Notes under the pieces: generated by a model
The model's input: only the letters and a program-made list of their open reading frames with translations
Told to the model about the DNA's origin: nothing
Database searches by the model: none
Program-made: the position numbers and the translations under genes
DNA from: Neglectibacter timonensis
Lineage (GTDB): Bacteria > Bacillota > Clostridia > Oscillospirales > Acutalibacteraceae
NCBI RefSeq assembly: GCF_900048895.1
Contig: NZ_LT160639.1
Coordinates: 479,523 to 543,522, forward strand
Direction of reading: 5' to 3'
DNA length: 64,000 nt
In this document: piece after piece, positions 45,439 through 54,496 of the stretch
Numbering within the stretch: position 1 is the stretch's first letter
Layout of the letters: every line of letters starts with the position of its first letter

Positions 45439-45467
45439 ATTATAACGAACAAGAAGAGTTTTGTCAA
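45439..45467 (-). promoter_or_regulatory. promoter of the tRNA-Gly gene
   Basis: Full consensus on the minus strand: TTGACA (45462-45467), 17-nt spacer, TATAAT (45439-45444). Confidence 0.9.
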
Positions 45468-45496
45468 TTCCTATTTTAACTTTTTTTTACAAAAAC

Positions 45497-45530
45497 AAGG
45501 CCGCGTCTTTCCGGAGAAAGACACGGCCTT
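45497..45530 (-). terminator. terminator of the cold-shock gene
   Basis: AAGGCCGTGTCTTTC pairs with GAAAGACGCGGCCTT (one mismatch) and is followed by a T-rich run on the minus strand. Confidence 0.85.
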
Positions 45531-45552
45531 CTGTTTCCAAAAAAATCTAGAC

Positions 45553-45762
45553 TTAGATCTTCTGGACGTTGACAGCTCTCAGCTTCGAACTGTTCTTGGG
45601 ATCAGGCTCTGTCTCAAAAGTGACCTTCTGGCCCTCGTCCAAAGTCTTGAAGCCGTCGCCCATGATAGCGGAGAAATGCACAAAAACATCCTCGCCGCCG
45701 TCATCGTTAGAGATGAATCCATATCCTTTTTCTGCGTTGAACCACTTAACTGTACCGTTCAT
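45553..45762 (-). CDS. cold-shock domain protein
   Basis: A 69-residue OB-fold RNA chaperone of the CspA family. RNP1 (KGYGFIS) and RNP2 (DVFVHFSAI) are intact, with the WFN aromatic patch [18 protein letters not shown] precedes ATG 45762. Proteins of this family bind single-stranded RNA and melt structure, and often regulate their own leaders. The long structured leader here fits that pattern. Confidence 0.96.
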   Translation of the reverse strand: MNGTVKWFNAEKGYGFISNDDGGEDVFVHFSAIMGDGFKTLDEGQKVTFETEPDPKNSSKLRAVNVQKI

Positions 45763-45948
45763 AATTCGGCACCTCCATAGTAAAGATCGTATCTGGCATA
45801 GCCACTTCAGGGGGCGCCGGACAAAACGTACCGCGCTTCCAACCACAGAAGAAAAGTTTCCTCTGTAAAAAACTCACAGCTTGTGTAAATCATCAGACGT
45901 TCAATGACTTACAAAAACTGTGAGTTCATCTTCGTGCTATCAGAATAC
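45763..45948 (-). promoter_or_regulatory. structured leader of the cold-shock gene with terminator-like hairpin
   Basis: The leader of about 186 nt contains a long stem: AACTCACAG (45918-45926 on the minus strand) with CTGTGAGTT (45871-45879), extended by TTGTAA..TCAT/ATGA..TTACA. It is followed at once by TTTTTT, exactly the shape of an intrinsic terminator. A second, smaller hairpin (ACAGAGGAAA with TTTTCTTCTGT, 45844-45866) follows. Conditional termination or a thermosensitive leader is possible. Confidence 0.65.
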
Positions 45949-45954
45949 AAGCTA

Positions 45955-45983
45955 AGTATACCCTTTCAAGTTTCGTTTGTCAA
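45955..45983 (-). promoter_or_regulatory. promoter of the cold-shock gene
   Basis: TTGACA (45978-45983), 17-nt spacer and TATACT (45955-45960) on the minus strand: a near-perfect sigma-A promoter. Confidence 0.88.
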
Positions 45984-46077
45984 TAGGACTTTGTTCATTT
46001 TCCTAAATTATTTTGGGAAATGAATTCTCTTTTTTACTGTTTTTCGGGCATCCTCTTCCATTTATGAAAACAACGTC

Positions 46078-46094
46078 AAAAACCCGCGGTTTTT
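46078..46094 (-). terminator. short terminator after the DUF6320-like gene
   Basis: AAAAACC pairs with GGTTTTT around CGC, with a T-run on the minus strand. The 90 nt between it and the upstream stop hold nothing recognisable. Confidence 0.5.
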
Positions 46095-46185
46095 CTCAAG
46101 CAAATCGCCCTCTCCTGAAATCGTACAGGGCTGTCCCAACTGCAGAATCCCAGGAAGTATCATCCGAAAAGAACTGCAGCATATG

Positions 46186-46851
46186 TCAGATATGCAGCCG
46201 CCGCTTGAGCTCGGCCCAGATACTGTCCCCCCGGAACACCGCAACCGCAGCCAGAGAGAGCAGACTCACCGCCATGCTGATTACCGAAGGATAAGGCACC
46301 CGCAGACAGCCTGCAAAAAAGAGGATGCTTGGCACAATGCCGAAAATGGCGTCGATGCAGAAATAAATCATTTGGTTTTCCGTCTCCCAATTGAACACCC
46401 GGGACAACACCGCCAACGCAGCCATGGCGGCCACACAAAGGATGGGAAGCACATAATCGATGCTCCAGCCATTCCATCCGGTAGCGAAATCCCAAATCAT
46501 ACAGATGATGGAGAGCAGAGCTACCTGATACAGCATTCCTTTCGGAATATTCTTCCTTTTACGGACTGCCAGCGCCAGGCTCAGCCAAACGCAGATAATT
46601 CCTCCCGCTACAAAGACAGACCATGCCCCACTTTCAGGCAGAAGAAGATTGACAGCCACCGCAACCACTCCCACTGCCACAGAGGCAAAGATCAGCAGCC
46701 GGAACAACAGATGATACTGGCGGTAAAGCGTAGGCACCACCGGAAAAATTTCCCTGGTCTCACCGGTGGTTTGAAGCAGTGTCCCCTGACAAAGCGGGCA
46801 GCGCAACCGGTTTCCTGTAACCTCTACCCCACATTTTTCACAACGCTTCAT
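46186..46851 (-). CDS. zinc-ribbon multi-pass membrane protein (DUF6320-like)
   Basis: A 221-residue protein. The first 20 residues form a zinc ribbon with two CxxC pairs (CEKCGVEV, RCPLCQG), followed by a short linker and six to seven hydrophobic segments from about residue 50. This matches a clostridial family labelled DUF6320 in my memory. It is the third gene after the alpha/beta hydrolase and acyltransferase-like genes, an order I recall as recurrent in Firmicutes. The start is ATG 46851. A role in moving or anchoring a lipid-like or acylated product is speculation. Confidence 0.75.
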   Translation of the reverse strand: MKRCEKCGVEVTGNRLRCPLCQGTLLQTTGETREIFPVVPTLYRQYHLLFRLLIFASVAVGVVAVAVNLLLPESGAWSVFVAGGIICVWLSLALAVRKRKNIPKGMLYQVALLSIICMIWDFATGWNGWSIDYVLPILCVAAMAALAVLSRVFNWETENQMIYFCIDAIFGIVPSILFFAGCLRVPYPSVISMAVSLLSLAAVAVFRGDSIWAELKRRLHI

Positions 46852-46980
46852 TCCTATGACCCTCTCCCTTCCTCTAAGTAACCGCAGGCTGAACCAAAAC
46901 AGCATCGCCGAATTCCGTATTTCCCAAACCTTTTCCAGCCCCCTGTTCCTGCTGCCTGACCGGACACTTTTCCTGTCTCG

Positions 46981-48315
46981 TCAGTTGAAAACACGGCCTT
47001 TTCTCCTGCCGGCATCCCCAGGCGGATGTTCTTTCTCCGACACCCGCTCTTCCTCTTCCGTGGGGTTCGTGGTGAGCTCTACCGGCACCCCATGAGAGGC
47101 CAACCAACGGAAAAAATATTTCTGAATATCTGCGCTGGAAAGAGGATCTGTAAAGCTGACCACCATATTCTCCCGATAAGAACACATGCAGATCTGCAGT
47201 TTATCCGTACTGGTAAACACATCGAACAGGCGGATATAGGGGGCATAGACCTCCGGAAGCTTAATCTGTCCAACATTGGAGACGGCGGCGGTCTCCGCCT
47301 GGGCGGAAAACCAGTAGGCAGCCCGCATGCTCACGTCCTTAATCAGCAGTGGCACCGCACGCGCTGCCACATTCTTTTCAATGGCGATGAGGGAATTCAT
47401 GTGCTGCTTTAACTTTTCCAGCGTCAAATTTTCCCGGAACGCACGGGCAACTTCCGGGATCACCTGTTCCAGCTCGGCAGGCTGCCTGGAAAAATCATAG
47501 CTGATAGCCATCAGCGCAAAAAAATTCCGGGCGGATTCCGATGCAAAATAATTGCGCAGGTTCACCGGCACACTGATCACCACCGGTTTCTTTTCTTCCC
47601 GGCGACTCATCCCTTCGTGAATCGCGCACAACAGCAGGGAAGTAAACAGCACGGTGACTGTGGTTTGGAAGGAATGCGCCAGCTTCAGCACTTCCGGCAC
47701 GGGCATTACTCCCTCGATCACCTTAATCCGGTATTCCGGAAGTTTGGGGCCCTTAAGCTTGTATGCAAATTTCAGCGGAGCCTTTTTCCCCTTCTTTTTG
47801 TCATAATATTTTTGAAAGCTGTCTGCCATCTGTTCTGTTTCCGAAGCGTCATAATCCGGCTGAGGAGGGGTTTCCCCCAATTCCTCCCGATGCCTCAAAG
47901 CCAGATACCGGCAGACCAAAGCCCGCAAAAACTGGAGAGCTCCTGTGCCGTCCGCCAGGGCATGGTAAACTTCCAAACTGATGCGCCTGTCAAAATATGT
48001 TACGTCAAATAGCAGAGTGCTCACATTTCTGTCATAAATCGGGCTGCAGAGCGGAGAAGCCTCCTTGCGTACCTGAGGCTTCAAGTCGCTCGCTTCCAGA
48101 TAATACCAGAAAAACCCGTGCCGCAGCACGCTGCGGTATCCGGGAAACAGTTCCATAGTGACGTCCAACGCCGTCTGCAGAATCTCCGGTTCCACAGGCT
48201 CCCGGAGCTCGCAGGCAAACCGGAACACCTTGGGATCCCGCTTCCCACTGGTAGGGGGAAATATCTTTGCTGCATTATCGAGCCGTCTCCAGGGTGTGTT
48301 CTTCTTTGACTTCAT
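46981..48315 (-). CDS. condensation/acetyltransferase-like protein (CAT fold, HxxxDG)
   Basis: A 444-residue protein of the chloramphenicol-acetyltransferase/condensation-domain superfamily. The catalytic motif HALADG is at residues 118-123, preceded by a beta strand (RISLEVY), and a second conserved block VISVPVNLRNYF resembles the bridging region of alcohol acyltransferases. No carrier-protein or NRPS modules accompany it, so it probably transfers an acyl group between small molecules or lipids. GGAGGAGGAAC precedes ATG 48315. It overlaps the hydrolase 3' end by 41 nt, so the genes are translationally coupled. Confidence 0.8.
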   Translation of the reverse strand: MKSKKNTPWRRLDNAAKIFPPTSGKRDPKVFRFACELREPVEPEILQTALDVTMELFPGYRSVLRHGFFWYYLEASDLKPQVRKEASPLCSPIYDRNVSTLLFDVTYFDRRISLEVYHALADGTGALQFLRALVCRYLALRHREELGETPPQPDYDASETEQMADSFQKYYDKKKGKKAPLKFAYKLKGPKLPEYRIKVIEGVMPVPEVLKLAHSFQTTVTVLFTSLLLCAIHEGMSRREEKKPVVISVPVNLRNYFASESARNFFALMAISYDFSRQPAELEQVIPEVARAFRENLTLEKLKQHMNSLIAIEKNVAARAVPLLIKDVSMRAAYWFSAQAETAAVSNVGQIKLPEVYAPYIRLFDVFTSTDKLQICMCSYRENMVVSFTDPLSSADIQKYFFRWLASHGVPVELTTNPTEEEERVSEKEHPPGDAGRRKGRVFN

Positions 48316-49273
48316 GTTCCTCCTCCTCCCCGGATATCTGTGCCTCTCCGCGCAGGAAAGCGTTTAGTATCACAAAACTCTTTTTCACCAGCGAGGTTCC
48401 TGCAGGCAGGGAAAAGAAACCGTGCAGAGCGCCGTTCATCCGGTAGATGGAGACCTCGTTTCCCGCCTCCCGAAGCTTCCGCCCGTAATCCTCCCCTTCA
48501 TCCCGGAGGGGATCAAACTGAGCCGTCACCACCAGCGTTCTGGGCTGCCTGCTGAAATCCTTCGCCAGCAGCGGCGCAAAATAGGGACTCTGCAAATCCT
48601 TGGGAGTACGCTGGTAGAGCTCCATAAATTCCCGTATTCTGGCTGAAGTCAGCACATAGTCTGTTCCGTTCTCGCGGACAGACGGGTAGGGAGACTGCTC
48701 CGTGTGATCGTTATAAGCCGCCGGATACAGCAAAATCTGCTGCCGGGGAGAGAATTCTCCCCGGTCTCTGGCCATCAGCGATACGGCCGCCGCCAGATTT
48801 CCCCCGGCACTGTCTCCCATCAGGCTGATCTGTTCCGGTCCCATCCCCAACACATCCGGGGCGTTCCAGAAAAGATAACGCGCCGCCTCATAGCAGTCCA
48901 TCAGCCCCTCGGGAAATTTGTGCTCCGGGGCAAGTCTGTAATCCACAGAAGCCACCAACCGACCGGTACAGCGGGCCGTGACCGCACAGACCCGGTTATA
49001 GGTGTCCACATCTCCCGTGACCCAGCCGCCGCCATGGAAAAAGAGAATGGCCTCCTCAGGCGCCGTCTCGCCTCCTGGAAAGAACAGGCGTACAGGAATG
49101 GCATGATCCTCCCGTTTGATCTCCATATCCACCGCTCTGCAATGCAGCCGGGTCAACGAGAGCTGTCCCACACGGTCCAGCTTTCTCTGAAGTTTATAGG
49201 TTTTGCGCACGTCAAGCTGCGTATAGGAAATCGCTTTGAGCGCTGCTTCCAGCGCCAGTTTTCCCAATTCCAA
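48275..49273 (-). CDS. alpha/beta hydrolase, hormone-sensitive-lipase family
   Basis: A 332-residue esterase. HGGGW (oxyanion hole) and the nucleophile elbow GDSAGGN are diagnostic of the HSL branch; the acid is probably in FDPLRDEGEDY and the His in GALHGFF. The start is TTG 49273 with GAGG 6 nt before it. A longer reading frame to 49432 is ruled out because a strong promoter with its -10 at 49319-49324 lies inside it. It is the first gene of the three-gene unit with the acyltransferase-like and zinc-ribbon membrane proteins. Confidence 0.88.
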   Translation of the reverse strand: MELGKLALEAALKAISYTQLDVRKTYKLQRKLDRVGQLSLTRLHCRAVDMEIKREDHAIPVRLFFPGGETAPEEAILFFHGGGWVTGDVDTYNRVCAVTARCTGRLVASVDYRLAPEHKFPEGLMDCYEAARYLFWNAPDVLGMGPEQISLMGDSAGGNLAAAVSLMARDRGEFSPRQQILLYPAAYNDHTEQSPYPSVRENGTDYVLTSARIREFMELYQRTPKDLQSPYFAPLLAKDFSRQPRTLVVTAQFDPLRDEGEDYGRKLREAGNEVSIYRMNGALHGFFSLPAGTSLVKKSFVILNAFLRGEAQISGEEEEHEVKEEHTLETAR

Positions 49274-49318
49274 GCCATACCTCTTTCCCGCCGGTTTCCG
49301 GCGTTTTCCTCTGTTATC

Positions 49319-49347
49319 ATTATAGGCGATATTTTCTATATTTTCAA
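49319..49347 (-). promoter_or_regulatory. promoter of the hydrolase-acyltransferase-membrane protein trio
   Basis: TTGAAA (49342-49347), 17-nt spacer, TATAAT (49319-49324) on the minus strand. It fixes the hydrolase start downstream of 49310. The divergent MoxR operon has a TGGTATACT extended -10 at about 49419-49427. Confidence 0.8.
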
Positions 49348-49466
49348 TTACGCTCCATGACCCATTTGTAAAATTTCTGCATCTTCCGTATCCCTTACTG
49401 TTATTTCCCTCAGAAAAATGGTATACTTGCAATGCTACTTTACCGCATTAGAGAGGAGGAGGCTTT

Positions 49467-50399
49467 TTGATTCATCCCAAAGCCCTTTCCATTGTCAGCG
49501 AAGTCAGAAAGGCGGTTGTTGGGAAAGACCCTGTGATTTGTAAGGTGCTGATGGCCATACTGGCCCAGGGGCATATCCTTCTGGAGGACAACCCCGGCGT
49601 TGGAAAAACCACGCTGGCACTGGCCTTTTCCAAGGCCATGGATCTTGCCTATAACCGCATTCAGTTCACCCCAGAGGTAATGCCCGCCGATGTGGTGGGA
49701 TTCTCTGTATACAGCCGCGTCACAGGAAAATTTGAATACCGGCCGGGCGCCGCACTCTGCAATTTGCTGCTGGCCGATGAGATTAACCGCACCAGCGCCA
49801 AGACCCAGAGCGCCCTGCTGGAAGTGATGGAGGAGGGGCAAGCCACTGTGGACGGCGTTGCCCATCTTTTGCCCCGCCCCTATACGGTGATTGCCACCCA
49901 GAACCCCGTAGGCTCCGCGGGTACCCAGCTGCTGCCGGAATCTCAGCTGGACCGGTTTATGATCCGCATTTCCATCGGATATCCTGCTTTAGAAAATGAG
50001 GTCCGCATCCTGAAGCAGGCCCGCGGCGCTCGGGCAGTGGACAGCGTGCGGCCTGTTGTGTCGCTGAATGATGTCACAGCCCTGCAGGAGGAGGTCGAGA
50101 GCGTCCACGTCGCCGAGGAACTCTTTGTCTATATCGCCCGCCTAGTTGCAGCTACCCGGGAGCACCCGCTGATTCGCCTGGGAGCCAGCCCCAGGGCGGG
50201 AACCGCCCTGCTGCGCATAAGCCGCGCCTCCGCCTGGATGAACGGGCGTGATTATTTGATTCCAGCCGACGTGCGTGCCCTGTTCCACAATGTCTTGGAG
50301 CACCGGATTGTGCCGGAACCTCAGGTAAAATTGGAAGGGCTTTCCGTCACGGATCTGCTTGCCGAGGTGCTGCAGAGCGTCCCTGCGCCAAAGCCGTGA
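49467..50399 (+). CDS. MoxR-family AAA ATPase
   Basis: A 310-residue ATPase of the MoxR/RavA type. Walker A DNPGVGKTTLA near 42, Walker B LLLADEINRTSAKTQ near 105, sensor 1 ATQNPVG near 145 and LPESQLDRF are all present. It starts with TTG 49467 behind GAGGAGGAGG. MoxR proteins act as chaperones that mature partner proteins, and the DUF58 and transglutaminase genes directly downstream are their classic neighbours. The spacing to DUF58 is 9 nt. Confidence 0.93.
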   Translation: MIHPKALSIVSEVRKAVVGKDPVICKVLMAILAQGHILLEDNPGVGKTTLALAFSKAMDLAYNRIQFTPEVMPADVVGFSVYSRVTGKFEYRPGAALCNLLLADEINRTSAKTQSALLEVMEEGQATVDGVAHLLPRPYTVIATQNPVGSAGTQLLPESQLDRFMIRISIGYPALENEVRILKQARGARAVDSVRPVVSLNDVTALQEEVESVHVAEELFVYIARLVAATREHPLIRLGASPRAGTALLRISRASAWMNGRDYLIPADVRALFHNVLEHRIVPEPQVKLEGLSVTDLLAEVLQSVPAPKP

Positions 50400-50408
50400 G
50401 GATCCGCC

Positions 50409-51566
50409 ATGGCTAAAAACCGTCTTGAATATGCGTTAATTCTGCTTTGCACCGCCCTGTTTTACATCTGTTTTGTCGGATATCTCTCCTTTTATGTGTT
50501 CATGCTCACCCTGATCCTGCCCCTGTTTTCCCTGCTCTGTTCCCTGCCCGCCATGCTGGGGGTTCGTGCGGAGCTGCATGCGGCTGTAGATTCCACTCAC
50601 AAGGGGGAATCCCTGCCTCTGCGCCTGCAAATACGCACCTCCTTTTTTCTGCCCGGAGGCAGGGTCAAGCTGCAGCTGCAACTTCGGAATACGCTGACCG
50701 GCGAAGAAACGGGGGAATCCTTTTCTCTCACGGCAGGCCATGCGCCGGTACGGATTGAGCACAGGCTTGCCTCTGAACACTGCGGCAGGCTTATCTTCCG
50801 CATCTCAGAGCTGCGTGTATACGACTACCTCGGCCTCTTCTCCTTTCGGAAAAGGCAAAAACGCGGAGACAGTTTCACAGCGCTCTGTTATCCAAAGGTC
50901 CACCCAATTTTTCCGGGGCTTTTGCCCAGTACTCTTCCCGATCTGGATGGAGACCGCTATTCCACAGTCCGTTCCGGGGACGATCCTTCCGAAATTTTCG
51001 GCCTGCGGGATTACCGGGAAGGAGACCGGCTGTCCCGCATTCATTGGAAGCTCTCAGAAAAATCGGGAAAAACACTTGTAAAAGAATTGAGCCTGCCCAT
51101 CTCCACGCGCCTGCTTTTTCTGCTGGATCTTAATGGAGACAGCGGAGAGTTGGACTGCCTGCTTGACGTCCTCGCTTCGCTCTCCGCCTTTCTGGCCGCA
51201 CAGGAACTCCCTCACAGAATCCAATACCGGGGCTCCGGCGGAATGGGCGGCGCGGATATCCTTCGGGAAGACGACCTGCCTCTGCTCTGGAAAGAGCTTT
51301 TGTGCGCAGGCCGCAGGAAGCCCAGTCAGCCCCTGTTGGAACCGGGCCAGGCACTCCCTTCGGGAATCACCCATGCGGTGCTGCTGTGCTCCCAGCTGCA
51401 GCCGGAGGCTCTCTCCGTGCTGCGGGATGCGATGCCCAGCGCCAGGCTCACCGTCCTGGCTCCACAGGGCTGTCTCCCGATTCCGGAACTGAATGTCTTC
51501 GGCGCGGAGCTGCTGCGGCTGGATCCGGAGAAACTGCCGGAATCTCTGTCTGGATTTATGCTGTAA
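50409..51566 (+). CDS. DUF58 domain protein
   Basis: A 385-residue membrane-associated protein. Two hydrophobic segments lie at about 8-50, then a beta-rich region, then the DUF58 core with EIFGLRDYREGDRLSRIHWK near 198 and LLFLLDLNGDSG, which begins a vWA-like fold. It is the standard partner of MoxR ATPases and transglutaminase membrane proteins; the trio's biochemical role is unsettled. Translation is probably coupled to the MoxR gene. Confidence 0.92.
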   Translation: MAKNRLEYALILLCTALFYICFVGYLSFYVFMLTLILPLFSLLCSLPAMLGVRAELHAAVDSTHKGESLPLRLQIRTSFFLPGGRVKLQLQLRNTLTGEETGESFSLTAGHAPVRIEHRLASEHCGRLIFRISELRVYDYLGLFSFRKRQKRGDSFTALCYPKVHPIFPGLLPSTLPDLDGDRYSTVRSGDDPSEIFGLRDYREGDRLSRIHWKLSEKSGKTLVKELSLPISTRLLFLLDLNGDSGELDCLLDVLASLSAFLAAQELPHRIQYRGSGGMGGADILREDDLPLLWKELLCAGRRKPSQPLLEPGQALPSGITHAVLLCSQLQPEALSVLRDAMPSARLTVLAPQGCLPIPELNVFGAELLRLDPEKLPESLSGFML

Positions 51567-51608
51567 ACCGAGGTGCTGGACCGCCGGCCTGTGAAAGGAG
51601 GTTCCTCC

Positions 51609-54146
51609 ATGAGAACAAAACCCAATCTCCCTGCGCCTTCTTCCGGGCTTTCCCTGGACAAGCCCCGGATGCTGGTGCGTGCCGCGCCGTTTTTTTCCCA
51701 ATTTCTGTTTTTTACCGTCCTCCTGTTTTTGGGTACGGCAGGAACCTTCGGCTGCTTTCTCACCGCCTTTTCCTTTCCGGTTTCCCTGGGTTTCCTCGCT
51801 CTGACCGCCCTGGGAGGCGCTGTGCTGTTCTCCCTGCTCTATCTGCAGAAAAAGCGCCGTCCGCTCTGGACCCTGGCGGGACTTCTGCTTTGGTGCGGGC
51901 TCTTGCTCTTTTTTTATCAGGACGCATTTTACGGCTTGCTGCGGGCCATCAATGAAGTGATCACCGCCTATGTGGAAAAAACCGGACTAGGGCTGACTAC
52001 GATCCCTGTCGCACGAACCACCCCGAAGCAGCTGGAGCTTGCCTATTCGGTGTTCTTCGCTTTTCTGCTCTCGCTATTCCAATGGGCATTGGGCTGGTCG
52101 CTGATCCGCCAGGGAAGCATTCTCTCCGCTTTTCTTCTTTCCGGATTCTTCCTGGCGATACCCATGGTATTCTCTATACTGCCGCACCGGGCGGCCATCG
52201 CCCTGCTTTTACTCTTTTGGGCCGCTCTGCTTCTATACCGTCCCTTTTTAGGCGGCCCCCACAGTATAGCGGAGGAAGAGGGCCGTTTTTCTCTTTCCGG
52301 CAGCGCCTCCGGCGCCAGGGTTTCTTCTCTGCTGCTCCTGGTGTCTGCCGCTTTTCTGATCGTTCTGCTCTCCTCTGTTTTCCCAAAAACAGAATATGAG
52401 CGCTCTGAGACTGTGGACCGGGTGCGTTCCGGTCTGTTGAACGGATTTGATTTTCCCTCCTTTTTTCAGGGCAACAATCCCGGCGGCTCCACCAGCCAAG
52501 TGAGCCTGGAATTTTCCGGAGACAGAAGCTATACTGGAAAAACTATGCTGCGGGTGAATACCAGCAAGCTCGGCAGCGATTATCTTAAGGGCTTTGCAGG
52601 CAGCGTTTATGACGGCAAAAGCTGGACGCTTCTGCCCGAAGAAGATGCGGCGCAGCTCTCCTCCCTGCTGGAAGGAGAACGGGTCCAAGTGCTGCCCGGC
52701 AGGCTTCATGAGCTTCTGGGGGGCTACAGCAGCTCCGGTTACGCCGAGTACAGCCTTTCCGTACAGAATGTGGGGGCAAATCCCCGCTGCGTCTATCTCC
52801 CTTACGGCCTGCTGCCCGGGGAAGCTCCCGATCCGGAATTCAAAGACGTGGACGACGCCTTCACAAAGGCGGGGAATTCTGTTTTCGGACTCAAGGAATA
52901 CCAGGTGCAGGCTATGACGGAAGAGGCTCCGGATTCCTTCTATTCCCGCTTTTTCCTTTCCGTCCCCGGAGCCGCCCTTCATGAGTCCCATCCTGAGCTG
53001 ATACCGGACACGACGGGGGTGGAGGGTTCGGAGCTGGAGTCCTGGTTCCCTTCCTCCCCCTTGCTGGAACTGCTTTCCGAGCCTGTCTCAGAATTCTCTC
53101 AGACGTTTCAGAAGTATACTGATTTTGTTTACAGCCGGTATACCCAGCTGCCCGTGGAACTCTATCCGGTGCTGCGGAACTATCTGGAAGAGCACGGCCT
53201 GCTGCCGGAATATTTTGATTCCACTCAGGAGCTGGCCTCCGCCATCATCGGACAGGTTCAATCGGAGTGCGCCTATACGCTTACCCCGGGCAGGCCGCCT
53301 GCCGGAAGGGATTTCGTAGAATACTTCCTCTTCGAAAACAAAGAGGGCTACTGTGTGCATTTTGCCACGACAGTCACCGTCCTGCTGCGGGCCGCCGGCG
53401 TGCCAGCGCGTTATGCGGAGGGCTATGTCATTCCTCCAGGCTATACCCAGGAGGGCTGGATTGATATTCCGGACTCCAATGCGCATGCCTGGACGGAACT
53501 TTATCTGACAGGCGCGGGCTGGGTGCCCATAGAGGCCACACCGGGCCAAAACTTTTCCCTCCACGAATCACAGCCGGAGCTTTCTGCCGTCTCTCCCAGT
53601 CCTTCTCCAGAAAGCAGCATGCCCTCTTCTTCGGAAGAATCCTCCCCCTCTCAGCCTGCTTCCTCCGCCCCTTCCGCAACCTCCGCTCCGGATCCGGCAG
53701 ATCCGGAAAGGGGATCGTCTACTCCGGGCCGGAACAGCGTTGAGCCATCTGCCCTTGCCAAAACAGGCAGCAGCGGCCTTCTTCTCTTCCTGGGAATTCT
53801 TTCGGTTCCCTTTGTATTGTTCCTCCTGCTGTTTCTTCAGCGGAAAATCCGTCTTTCTATCCGCAGAAAGCGCTGTTCCCTGCGCGACAGAAACCGGGCC
53901 GCTCTGCATCGGTACGCCCATATCAAAAAATTGATTCTCTATGGGAACAAGTTTCTGACCCATGTTTCCGGTCTTTCCGAGGAGCTGGAAGAATTGGTGA
54001 TGAAAGCCCGCTTCAGTCAGCACATGCTCACGTCAGAGGAGCTGGGTGCTATCGCGGATTTTGAAAAACAGTTGGAAAATCTGTTGGAGGAAAGGTTGTT
54101 TCCGCCGCTGTGCCTCTATTGCAAATATATCCTTGTACTGTTTTGA
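51609..54146 (+). CDS. membrane transglutaminase-like protein (TgpA type)
   Basis: An 845-residue protein. Five to six N-terminal membrane segments (about 20-260) precede an extracytoplasmic domain with a transglutaminase-like core. The catalytic Cys lies in KEGYCVHFATT near 580 and the His in NAHAWTELY near 625; the third residue is in WVPIEATPG, Glu instead of the usual Asp. A Ser/Pro-rich linker (about 655-715), one more membrane segment (about 720-745) and a basic cytoplasmic tail follow. AGGAGG lies 7 nt before ATG 51609. It probably acts on surface proteins. Confidence 0.9.
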   Translation: MRTKPNLPAPSSGLSLDKPRMLVRAAPFFSQFLFFTVLLFLGTAGTFGCFLTAFSFPVSLGFLALTALGGAVLFSLLYLQKKRRPLWTLAGLLLWCGLLLFFYQDAFYGLLRAINEVITAYVEKTGLGLTTIPVARTTPKQLELAYSVFFAFLLSLFQWALGWSLIRQGSILSAFLLSGFFLAIPMVFSILPHRAAIALLLLFWAALLLYRPFLGGPHSIAEEEGRFSLSGSASGARVSSLLLLVSAAFLIVLLSSVFPKTEYERSETVDRVRSGLLNGFDFPSFFQGNNPGGSTSQVSLEFSGDRSYTGKTMLRVNTSKLGSDYLKGFAGSVYDGKSWTLLPEEDAAQLSSLLEGERVQVLPGRLHELLGGYSSSGYAEYSLSVQNVGANPRCVYLPYGLLPGEAPDPEFKDVDDAFTKAGNSVFGLKEYQVQAMTEEAPDSFYSRFFLSVPGAALHESHPELIPDTTGVEGSELESWFPSSPLLELLSEPVSEFSQTFQKYTDFVYSRYTQLPVELYPVLRNYLEEHGLLPEYFDSTQELASAIIGQVQSECAYTLTPGRPPAGRDFVEYFLFENKEGYCVHFATTVTVLLRAAGVPARYAEGYVIPPGYTQEGWIDIPDSNAHAWTELYLTGAGWVPIEATPGQNFSLHESQPELSAVSPSPSPESSMPSSSEESSPSQPASSAPSATSAPDPADPERGSSTPGRNSVEPSALAKTGSSGLLLFLGILSVPFVLFLLLFLQRKIRLSIRRKRCSLRDRNRAALHRYAHIKKLILYGNKFLTHVSGLSEELEELVMKARFSQHMLTSEELGAIADFEKQLENLLEERLFPPLCLYCKYILVLF

Positions 54147-54186
54147 TCCGGAATTTTCATTTGTGGGGCAGAAAAGTCTATCTGAA

Positions 54187-54225
54187 AAAAGGGGAGCTGC
54201 GAAAAACACTGCAGCTCCCCTTCTT
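54187..54225. terminator. terminator after the transglutaminase gene
   Basis: AAGGGGAGCTGC pairs with GCAGCTCCCCTT and is followed by TTCTTTAA. It is shared with the convergent remnant. Confidence 0.85.
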
Positions 54226-54410
54226 TAATATGCCAACACTTCATATCCGGTTTCCGTAACCAACACCTGAATTTCCCATTGCGCAGAGGGCAGTCCGTCT
54301 GTAGTGGTCACCGTCCAGCCGTCCTCCCCGTCGATAAGAATATCATCACGCCCCATGTTGACCATAGGCTCTATGGTCAACACCATGCCGGGCACAACCA
54401 GCATACCTGC
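54225..54410 (-). pseudogene. methionine aminopeptidase, C-terminal remnant
   Basis: About 60 codons ending in TAA 54225 encode the C-terminal part of a type I methionine aminopeptidase: PGMVLTIEPMVN, EDGWTVTTTDG, SAQWE and VTETGYEVL. The catalytic Glu positions of this part (TIEP and QWE) are recognisable. Upstream no frame continues the enzyme, and no start or metal-binding N-terminal half is present between here and the LTA-synthase-like gene. It is therefore a decayed gene end. Confidence 0.75.
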
Positions 54411-54496
54411 GGTTTGTGCCCGGCAAATATTTTTTCTTTGCTTCCCATCTGCTGCAGCGCACGCCCTACAGATACGAACATCCCTTCCGCCTTCCC

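Noticed and set aside
46981..48315. An NRPS condensation domain as part of a peptide synthetase
   Set aside because: No adenylation, carrier or thioesterase domains are encoded nearby; the protein is a free-standing CAT-fold enzyme.
49274..49432. A 53-residue N-terminal extension of the alpha/beta hydrolase
   Set aside because: A TTGAAA-17-TATAAT promoter lies inside it and a TTG with a good ribosome binding site follows.
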